Shown here one piece after another: positions 30,854-36,323 of a DNA stretch of 36,323 nt (positions are counted from its first letter, which is position 1; the number at the start of each line of letters is the position of its first letter). The translations under genes and the position numbers were made by a program. Under the pieces are notes generated by a model, which saw only the letters and a program-made list of their open reading frames with translations, did no database searches and was not told the DNA's origin. Where the stretch lies: assembly GCA_023386965.1 (NCBI GenBank), contig JAEWIR010000027.1, positions 1 to 36,323 on the forward strand. The letters run 5' to 3'. This stretch comes from Bacteroidota bacterium. GTDB taxonomy: Bacteria > Bacteroidota > Bacteroidia > Flavobacteriales > Weeksellaceae.

Positions 30854-32353
30854 ATGTTAAATTTCCTAAAGAAAAAAGCTGCGCAGATTTGGGCACGTAT
30901 CCATGTAAAGAAAACACAGGATTTTAAACTGAATGCTGAAGCCAGGCAGGAGGAACTGTTACTTGCGATGGTACGTACTGCCGAAAAGACACTTTTCGGC
31001 CGTCAGCATCATTTTGAAGAGATACATTCGGTTCAGGATTTTCAGGAAAGAGTTCCGGTCACGGATTATGAAGGATTACGGCCGTTTATTGAAAAAATGA
31101 AAAAGGGACAGCGCAACATCCTGTGGACCGACACTCCCCTTTACTTCGCAAAAACATCAGGCACGACCTCCGGGTCCAAATACATCCCCATTTCAAAAGA
31201 GGGCATGCCCTTCCAGCTGGCAGGTGCGCAGAGTGCACTCTTTCATTATATTGAGAAAAAAGGAAATGCCGATTTCGTGAACGGCAAGATGATTTTCCTG
31301 CAGGGCAGCCCGCAACTGGAAGAAGTGTACGGAATAAAAACCGGCCGGCTGTCCGGAATTGTAGCCCATCATATCCCGGCCTACTTACAGAAAAGCAGGC
31401 TCCCAAGCTGGGAAACCAATATGATCGATGACTGGGAAGCCAAAGTGAACCAAATCGCTGTGGAAACCGAAAAGGAAAACATGACCCTAATCTCAGGTAT
31501 ACCGCCCTGGCTGATTATGTATTTCGAAAGACTAATTGAAAGAAACGGCAAAAAAATCACCCAACTTTTCCCCAACCTACAACTTATTGTAACAGGAGGC
31601 GTAAACTACGAACCCTACCGAGAAAAGATGAATGAGCTGCTGGGCGGTGAGGTGGACATCATCCAAACTTTTCCTGCCAGTGAAGGATTTTTCGCCTTTC
31701 AGGACGATTATCATCAGGAAGGTTTGCTGCTTCTTACCAATCATGGTATATTTTACGAATTCATCCCACTGGAGGAATCTGGTAAGCCGGACGCCAGACG
31801 GCTCACGCTGAAAGATGTTGAAATTAACAAAGATTATGCACTTATACTGACCACCAATTCCGGACTGTGGGGATATTCTATTGGCGATGTAGTCCGTTTC
31901 ATCAGTAAAAACCCGCACCGCATCATGGTTTCCGGACGTACAAAACATTATACATCAGCGTTTGGGGAGCATGTTATTGCTTTCGAAGTAGAAGAAGCAC
32001 TGAAAGCCGCAGTCCGTGAGCTTCCGGCACAGATTACCGAATTCCACCTGGCACCACAAGTTAATCCTGCGGAAGGATTACCCTATCATGAGTGGTTCGT
32101 GGAATTTGAAAAGGAGCCAGAAGACCTCAGCGGATTCAGTAAGAAACTGGATGATGAAATGCGCCGGCGGAACACTTATTACGATGACCTTATCACAGGA
32201 AATGTGCTGCAGCCGCTGAAAATCACAAGGCTTTCCCGCCAGGCTTTCCACGAATATGCAAAAGGAGCCGGCAAACTGGGCGGACAGAATAAGATTCCCC
32301 GACTCGCTAATGACAGACAGATTGCCGATTTTTTAAGCGGATACAAAATTTAA
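30854..32353 (+). CDS. GH3-family acyl-adenylate/amide synthetase-like protein
   Basis: The ATG at 30854 gives 499 aa; a TTG 13 codons upstream is in frame but overlaps the promoter region. The protein belongs to the GH3 auxin-responsive promoter family, part of the ANL (firefly-luciferase) superfamily, which in plants joins amino acids to acyl acids through an acyl-adenylate. The ATP-binding loop FAKTSGTTSGSKYIPIS (98-114) and the later LILTTNSGLWGYSIGDVVRF and SGRTKHYTSAFGEHV blocks are intact, so it should be catalytically competent. It is cytoplasmic. The bacterial substrate is not known to me. Neighbours are envelope lipoproteins on both sides and give no pathway context. Confidence 0.92.
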   Translation: MLNFLKKKAAQIWARIHVKKTQDFKLNAEARQEELLLAMVRTAEKTLFGRQHHFEEIHSVQDFQERVPVTDYEGLRPFIEKMKKGQRNILWTDTPLYFAKTSGTTSGSKYIPISKEGMPFQLAGAQSALFHYIEKKGNADFVNGKMIFLQGSPQLEEVYGIKTGRLSGIVAHHIPAYLQKSRLPSWETNMIDDWEAKVNQIAVETEKENMTLISGIPPWLIMYFERLIERNGKKITQLFPNLQLIVTGGVNYEPYREKMNELLGGEVDIIQTFPASEGFFAFQDDYHQEGLLLLTNHGIFYEFIPLEESGKPDARRLTLKDVEINKDYALILTTNSGLWGYSIGDVVRFISKNPHRIMVSGRTKHYTSAFGEHVIAFEVEEALKAAVRELPAQITEFHLAPQVNPAEGLPYHEWFVEFEKEPEDLSGFSKKLDDEMRRRNTYYDDLITGNVLQPLKITRLSRQAFHEYAKGAGKLGGQNKIPRLANDRQIADFLSGYKI

Positions 32354-32395
32354 GTGCAATTTGCCAGAGGTTCCGCCTCTTGTGAAAAAAATTTA

Positions 32396-32403
32396 TAAAT
32401 TTG
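32396..32403 (+). promoter_or_regulatory. -7 box of the small lipoprotein gene at 32422
   Basis: TAAATTTG matches the consensus. It contains an in-frame TTG codon of the open frame, so translation must begin at the ATG 18 bases later. No well-spaced TTG is seen upstream. Confidence 0.45.
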
Positions 32404-32421
32404 AACAAACAAAAAAATCCA

Positions 32422-32793
32422 ATGAGACTATCTTTATCCTCTAAATCAATTTTACTTGCCGGTGTATTTGCCCTTTCGTCCTGCGCGACCACAAAGTACT
32501 CCGACGACGTAAATCAGAATAACTTCTCCAATCTCAGAGCCGGAAAACCCTACAGTTTCAAACTTAAAAACAGTACCGAAACCAAAAAAATGCTGTTCTC
32601 CAACCTAACCGCTGACAGCATAGTAGGTTATTCCACCAAAAAAGACTCTACACGGATCTCCATCGCCAAAAAGAACGTAAAAGAATCCAAAGACCTTAGG
32701 AACGCCAAAATCCAGACTGCCGCTTATGTAATCGGAGCAGTGGGTGTAGCAGCAATTGTGATCAGCTCTACCAAAGCAACAAGTAACGAGTAG
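32422..32793 (+). CDS. Small lipoprotein with C-terminal hydrophobic segment
   Basis: From the ATG at 32422 the protein has 123 aa with a lipobox FALSSC (Cys21), then ATTKYSDDVNQNN. The middle (YSFKLKNSTETKKMLFSNLT, SIVGYSTKKDSTRISIAKKN) is a short beta-strand-rich region, like small Bacteroidetes proteins that pair an SH3-like fold with a hydrophobic tail. Near the C-terminus IQTAAYVIGAVGVAAIVISS is a hydrophobic glycine/alanine-rich stretch that could insert in a membrane. I do not recognise a named family. It stands alone between the GH3-family gene and the convergent SMR transporter gene, whose stop is 9 bp away. Confidence 0.7.
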   Translation: MRLSLSSKSILLAGVFALSSCATTKYSDDVNQNNFSNLRAGKPYSFKLKNSTETKKMLFSNLTADSIVGYSTKKDSTRISIAKKNVKESKDLRNAKIQTAAYVIGAVGVAAIVISSTKATSNE

Positions 32794-32802
32794 ACTGATT
32801 AT

Positions 32803-33138
32803 TTAAGAGGATACTGCTTTTAGGCCTACCACAGAGGCAATAAGCGTAATTACAAAGAAAATCCGCCAGAAGGTGGCCGGTTCGCTGAATATGAATATTC
32901 CGGCAAGGACTCCACCCACAGCACCAATTCCCGTCCAAACTGCATAGGCAGTACCGATGGGAATTGCGTTTTCTCCACTTATGGATTTATACATCAGGAA
33001 CATGGAAATAAAAAGGCAGCTGCCGAAGCCCAGCCACCAGTAAAGACTTTCACGACCCTCGGTTTCCTGTGCTTTTCCCAGACATGTGGCAAATCCTGTT
33101 TCAAAAAGCCCTGCTATAATTAGTATAATCCAGTTCAT
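32803..33138 (-). CDS. Small multidrug resistance (SMR) family transporter
   Basis: The ATG at 33138 gives 111 aa and the standard SMR N-terminus MNWIILIIAGLFETGFATCL. A longer frame from 33186 would add residues encoded by two -7-like boxes. There are four transmembrane helices, the essential proton/substrate Glu13 in the first, and the conserved AYAVWTGIGAVGG (64-76) in the third. SMR proteins work as antiparallel dimers in the inner membrane. The family includes drug exporters (EmrE/QacE) and guanidinium exporters (SugE/Gdx). The AVWTGIG block occurs in both, and I cannot separate them by eye. It is divergent from an MFS transporter gene 88 bp away. No guanidine riboswitch is evident in the gap. 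Confidence 0.92.
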   Translation of the reverse strand: MNWIILIIAGLFETGFATCLGKAQETEGRESLYWWLGFGSCLFISMFLMYKSISGENAIPIGTAYAVWTGIGAVGGVLAGIFIFSEPATFWRIFFVITLIASVVGLKAVSS

Positions 33139-33143
33139 ATTGG

Positions 33144-33160
33144 CAAAAATAACAAAATTA
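33144..33160 (-). promoter_or_regulatory. Two -7-like boxes before the SMR gene
   Basis: On the minus strand TAATTTTG (33160-33153) and TATTTTTG (33151-33144) both match TAnnTTTG. The second ends 5 bases before the ATG. Their position supports the ATG at 33138 as the true start. No convincing -33 TTG was found. Confidence 0.4.
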
Positions 33161-33214
33161 GCAATGGGTACCTGCCGAAGCTTCATTGTTTACTTATTTT
33201 AACGTTCACAGTTA

Positions 33215-33222
33215 TATATTTG
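33215..33222 (+). promoter_or_regulatory. -7 box of the MFS gene, very close to its start
   Basis: TATATTTG is a full match and ends 4 bases before the ATG at 33227, the same geometry as in the GH3-family gene. It suggests a leaderless transcript. The nearest TTG upstream (33186-33188) is 26 bases away. Confidence 0.5.
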
Positions 33223-33226
33223 CCGC

Positions 33227-34462
33227 ATGATTTCTTTCCGACCGGTTCAAACCCTGAAAATACCGGAATTCAGGAACCTGATGGCAGGGCGTTTCTTCCT
33301 CGTCCTTTCCTTCCGAATGCTGGCTACACTTTTAGGATGGTGGGTATATCAGCTCACAAAAGACCCTTTTGCAATTGGCCTCATCGGTCTCTCCGAAGTT
33401 ATCCCGGCCGTAAGTTCAGCGCTCTATGCCGGTCACGTAATAGATAATACTGAAAAGAAGCGGCTGCTCCTTATATGCAATTATGCCTATGTCATCCTGA
33501 TCGGTTTTCTGGCGGCTTTGGCTTTTTTTGCGGAAGGCACCCACACGCTTACCAACCGGGAAATTACTTATTTCATTTACGGAACTGTATTCTTCACCGG
33601 CATCTGCCGCGCCTTCATTGGCCCATTGGTTCCGTCCATGATCCCCAAAGTGGTAGGCATAAAAAAACTGGCTGCGGCAGTAACTCTGAACCAGGCCACT
33701 TTCCTTACCGCTTCAGTTTCCGGACATGCACTGGGCGGCTTCTTCATTCACTGGTTTGATATTTCCGGAACGCTCTTTATCATTGTAGCGCTTATGTTTC
33801 TGGCTTCGCTCTTTTTCTGGTTCATCAACAAACATTACAGTGAGAATACAGGAGAAAAAATGAAAGTGGTGGAAAGCATGAAAGAGGGTCTTCAGTACAT
33901 CTACCGAACAAAGGAGATTCTGGGCGCCCTGCTGCTGGATATGTTTGCGGTACTCTTTGGCGGTGCGGTGGCCATGATTCCGGTGTTTGCAAGTGATATC
34001 CTGAAAGTAGGTTCCGAAGGATTCGGCCTACTGAACGCTGCTCCCGATATCGGGGCTATGATTATTATCGTCACGCTGGCTTTCGTTCCGTTACGTAAGA
34101 ATCAGGGAAAGATCCTGTTGGTCGCCGTTGCAGGATTTGGCCTCTGTATCATAGGATTTGGCCTGTCCAGACTATACTGGTTGTCCTTCTTTTTCCTTGT
34201 GCTCAGCGGAATTCTGGACGGCATTTCGGTGGTAATTCGCGGAACGATCGTGCAACTGAAAACTCCTGAAAAAATTCGCGGACGTGTACTGAGTGTTAAT
34301 TCGATCTTTATTATGAGCAGCAATGAACTGGGACAGTTTGAAAGTGGCCTGGCAGCTAAATTGCTGGGTGTGGTACGTTCCGTAGTGTTTGGCGGAACGA
34401 TGACCCTTCTTATTGCGCTGGCGGTAAGCAGAAATAAGAAATTAAGAAAGATGGAATACTAG
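33227..34462 (+). CDS. Major facilitator superfamily transporter (MFS_3/EntS-like)
   Basis: This 411-aa protein has about 12 hydrophobic segments and lies in the inner membrane. It begins TLKIPEFRNLMAGRFFLVLS and continues GWWVYQLTKDPFAIGLIGLSEVIPA, the layout of the MFS_3 group that includes the enterobactin exporter EntS. The loop RIRG-like motif after helix 10 is seen as TPEKIRGRVLSVNSIF, with an acidic SSNELGQFESG motif following, typical of the group. The likely role is efflux of a small molecule; the substrate is not evident and no siderophore gene is nearby. The gene is divergent from an SMR exporter gene, sharing an 88-bp gap. Its -7 box is so close to the ATG that the mRNA may be leaderless. 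Confidence 0.92.
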   Translation: MISFRPVQTLKIPEFRNLMAGRFFLVLSFRMLATLLGWWVYQLTKDPFAIGLIGLSEVIPAVSSALYAGHVIDNTEKKRLLLICNYAYVILIGFLAALAFFAEGTHTLTNREITYFIYGTVFFTGICRAFIGPLVPSMIPKVVGIKKLAAAVTLNQATFLTASVSGHALGGFFIHWFDISGTLFIIVALMFLASLFFWFINKHYSENTGEKMKVVESMKEGLQYIYRTKEILGALLLDMFAVLFGGAVAMIPVFASDILKVGSEGFGLLNAAPDIGAMIIIVTLAFVPLRKNQGKILLVAVAGFGLCIIGFGLSRLYWLSFFFLVLSGILDGISVVIRGTIVQLKTPEKIRGRVLSVNSIFIMSSNELGQFESGLAAKLLGVVRSVVFGGTMTLLIALAVSRNKKLRKMEY

Positions 34463-34488
34463 TTTTAAGGTATTTATCTCAAAGACCA

Positions 34489-34502
34489 AACAAATATTTG
34501 TT
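34489..34502. repeat. 14-bp perfect palindrome over the -33 region of the next gene
   Basis: AACAAATATTTGTT is its own reverse complement and overlaps the -33 TTG (34498-34500). It could be an operator, but it is short and AT-rich. Confidence 0.3.
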
Positions 34503-34528
34503 GATTGTTTAATAAATATCTATTTTTG
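34498..34528 (+). promoter_or_regulatory. Promoter of the secreted helical protein gene
   Basis: TTG at 34498-34500, then 20 bases, then TATTTTTG at 34521-34528. The ATG follows 19 bases later. Confidence 0.55.
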
Positions 34529-34547
34529 TTGACATTACTTTTTAGAC

Positions 34548-35207
34548 ATGAAAAAAATATTATTTACTTTCTATTTAGTTGCTTTCGCTGCAATTGTCAG
34601 TGCACAAAGCAATTACGAAAAGCAGATGCTTGAAAATATTGGAAAGATGAAGACCGCTACCACGGTACAGGACTTCACTGATCTCCGATATAGCTTTGCC
34701 AGCCTGGCTGGCAACGGAAACAGCCATTGGCAACCTATTTACTATACGGCGCTTAACTGTCTGAAGGAAAGCCAGGCCTACGTAAAAGAAGGTAAATCTG
34801 ATGCCGCATTGGATGGTCCTCTAACTGGTCTGAAGTATCTTTTACCTGATACCAAACAGCAATTGAACAATGTAGAGTTTGTGGTTTTGCTTGGAATGCT
34901 TCATGCACAAAAAGCTGCTTTAAAAAACTCGGAAAAGGACAGACAACTAGCTGCTGACTTCCTGGCAAAGGCATTAAAACTTGATGCTAACAATCCTCGA
35001 GCTGCGCTACTTAAGGCAGAACTCAAATATCATACATCGGCAGATAAGGGGGGCAGTAAAACTGAAGGTGTGGAACTTTATAAGGAAGCACTTAAGAAGT
35101 TCAGGACTTTTAAACCTAAAACTAAAACGGATCCCAACTGGGGAATGGAAATCGCTGAATATTACGCCTCTTTCAATGAATCCGTTTTAACAACATTAAC
35201 CAAATAA
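34548..35207 (+). CDS. Secreted helical protein, TPR-like
   Basis: This 219-aa protein has a signal peptide KKILFTFYLVAFAAIVSAQS and no lipobox, so it is periplasmic or secreted. The mature part is alpha-helical with a spacing that suggests TPR-like hairpins: YTALNCLKESQAYVKEGKSD, VEFVVLLGMLHAQKAALKNS, FLAKALKLDANNPRAALLKA and TEGVELYKEALKKFRTF. LKLDANNPRAALLKAELKYH is close to a canonical TPR turn. No T9SS sorting domain is present. It is followed 11 bp later by a large secreted protein gene and probably shares its transcript. Protein-protein interaction is the likely role; a partner cannot be named. Confidence 0.8.
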   Translation: MKKILFTFYLVAFAAIVSAQSNYEKQMLENIGKMKTATTVQDFTDLRYSFASLAGNGNSHWQPIYYTALNCLKESQAYVKEGKSDAALDGPLTGLKYLLPDTKQQLNNVEFVVLLGMLHAQKAALKNSEKDRQLAADFLAKALKLDANNPRAALLKAELKYHTSADKGGSKTEGVELYKEALKKFRTFKPKTKTDPNWGMEIAEYYASFNESVLTTLTK

Positions 35208-35218
35208 CCCGGAAGCTC

Positions 35219-36323
35219 ATGAAAAAATATTTACTATCCTTATTAATCATAATATCGGCTTTCAGCTATGGTCAGTCTGACTGTATATCTGCAATTCCGG
35301 TTTGCGGAAACTCCGGAATCTCATATACACCTTCCGGCATCGGTCTTGTTGATGAGGAACTTGGCGGCTGTATGTACAGCGACGAAAACATGACGGTTTG
35401 GTATCAGTTTACTGCAGGATCGGCAGGTACGCTGGCTTTTACCATTAACCCCAACGACCCTGATGATGACTATGACTTCGCAGTTTATGGACCCAATATT
35501 CCATGCTCGCAAGTAGGAATTGGTGCAGGTGCGCCAATAAGATGTAATTATTCGGGTGTCGACGGTCCTACAGGTCTTAGTTTAACAGTAGTTCATCCTG
35601 CTGTGCAAGTTCAGTGGAGTGGATATCTTGATGTACTGCCCGGACAGACGTATTATCTTGTTGTAGATAATTATAGTGAATCTACCAACGGCTTTACCCT
35701 ACAGTGGAGCGGTACTGCTGAGTTACTTTCACCTTTTGACGACCCTGCTATTCAGCCGTATCCGTTTCTTGAACCGGGACAAAATTTTGACGGAATCGTA
35801 AAGCTTTGCGAGTTCCCACAGATGTTTGATTTCTCTACTCTTACGCCACAAATCGTAAATGGAAATCCAAACTTTGTAGTTTCTTATCACCTGAATACGA
35901 ATGATCTGCTGGCCGGAGATAACCCGATTGTCAATCCAATCTCAGTAAATACCACTACAACATACCATTATGCAATTTCTTATGTGGACCCTAACAACCC
36001 GGACAGTCCCATCAGTAAATGTAAAGAATTTGGAACAGTTAATTTTGAGAATGTATCATTCCAACTGACACCGGCAACACTTACTGCCTGCAGCAATTAC
36101 ACAAGTGGGGTGGCGCTGTATGACCTAACAACCGCAGTGCTGTACACTGGAACCCAGAATATGACCTCCATTCAGTACTACGCTACTTTATCGGACATGC
36201 AGAACGGCACCAATGAGATTTCCAATAACGCGGCACAGGCCTACATGTCAGCACAGGGAACCATTTACGTGAAATATGTAAATGAATTTGGATGTGAAGA
36301 AACCACTACCATCACCCTGGCAT
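35219..36323 (+). CDS. Large secreted protein, T9SS type B-like (3' end outside window)
   Basis: The frame is open from the ATG at 35219 to the window edge (368 codons, no stop). It begins with a signal peptide KKYLLSLLIIISAFSYGQSD. An N-terminal domain follows with SDCISAIPVCGNSGISYTPS, ENMTVWYQFTAGSAGTLAFT, DDDYDFAVYGPNIPCSQVG and LPGQTYYLVVDNYSESTNGF. This domain is common at the N-terminus of Flavobacteriia proteins that carry a type B T9SS (gliding-motility-associated) sorting domain. Later parts show repeated Ig-like units (VSFQLTPATLTACSN; YVKYVNEFGCEETTT). The sorting domain itself would lie beyond the window, so secretion by T9SS is expected, not seen. It is 11 bp downstream of the helical secreted protein gene. 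An adhesin or extracellular matrix role is plausible. Confidence 0.8.
   Translation, partial: MKKYLLSLLIIISAFSYGQSDCISAIPVCGNSGISYTPSGIGLVDEELGGCMYSDENMTVWYQFTAGSAGTLAFTINPNDPDDDYDFAVYGPNIPCSQVGIGAGAPIRCNYSGVDGPTGLSLTVVHPAVQVQWSGYLDVLPGQTYYLVVDNYSESTNGFTLQWSGTAELLSPFDDPAIQPYPFLEPGQNFDGIVKLCEFPQMFDFSTLTPQIVNGNPNFVVSYHLNTNDLLAGDNPIVNPISVNTTTTYHYAISYVDPNNPDSPISKCKEFGTVNFENVSFQLTPATLTACSNYTSGVALYDLTTAVLYTGTQNMTSIQYYATLSDMQNGTNEISNNAAQAYMSAQGTIYVKYVNEFGCEETTTITLA

Noticed and set aside
33139..33186. Longer start for the SMR transporter
   Set aside because: The extra 16 codons contain two consensus -7 boxes, and the residues do not match SMR N-termini.
1..36323. tRNA, rRNA, CRISPR arrays, transposases, prophage or integration sites
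   Set aside because: None was seen on either strand by reading. Small structured RNAs without obvious hairpins could have been missed and would need a covariance-model scan.

Overview
The window looks like chromosomal DNA of a member of the Bacteroidota, class Flavobacteriia, most likely close to Chryseobacterium (Weeksellaceae). The evidence is a SusC/SusD pair, a secreted protease with a type IX secretion (T9SS) C-terminal sorting domain, many short lipoproteins, and Bacteroidetes-type promoters (TTG, about 19-21 bp, then TAnnTTTG) in front of many genes. There are no rRNA, tRNA, CRISPR, transposase or phage genes, and no gene-free gap longer than 300 bases.

Layout. 1-1484: 3'-truncated putative outer-membrane porin (minus). 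1629-6651: SusC-SusD-lipoprotein operon (minus) with its own promoter and terminator. 6760-8670: T9SS-exported subtilisin-like protease just upstream of susC. 8769-13452: rimP-nusA-infB translation/transcription operon (minus), whose leader holds a terminator-like hairpin inside a short upstream ORF. 13729-17131: nucleotide-sugar genes ugd, rfbB and rfbA (plus), with two inverted clusters of a degenerate 7-bp repeat between rfbB and rfbA. 17269-20643: a plus-strand inorganic-carbon cluster of beta-carbonic anhydrase, a small unrecognised secreted or membrane protein, a SulP anion transporter and a second beta-carbonic anhydrase. 20647-21210: pth, converging on that cluster. 21304-25015: four related lipoprotein genes in tandem (minus). 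25077-28430: mfd. 28587-30764: a proline-rich secreted protein, a small lipoprotein, and a papain-like cysteine protease lipoprotein next to a companion lipoprotein. 30854-36323: a GH3-family protein, a small lipoprotein, divergent SMR and MFS transporters, a secreted helical protein, and the start of a large secreted T9SS-like protein that runs off the end.

How the genes may work together. The protease and SusCD could form a digest-and-import unit for peptides (inference). The two carbonic anhydrases around SulP suggest coupled bicarbonate uptake and CO2/bicarbonate interconversion, with the 96-aa protein as an unknown part. RimP, NusA and IF-2 form the classic ribosome/transcription operon. 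Ugd, RfbB and RfbA supply UDP-glucuronate and dTDP-sugars for surface polysaccharides. Most remaining genes are envelope proteins.

The least explained signals are the heptamer repeats (16140-16267), promoter-proximal terminator-like hairpins ahead of both rimP-nusA-infB and mfd, a strong plus-strand terminator buried inside the convergent pth coding sequence, the four-lipoprotein array, and the cysteine-protease/lipoprotein pair. All calls come from reading the sequence; no database search was run.
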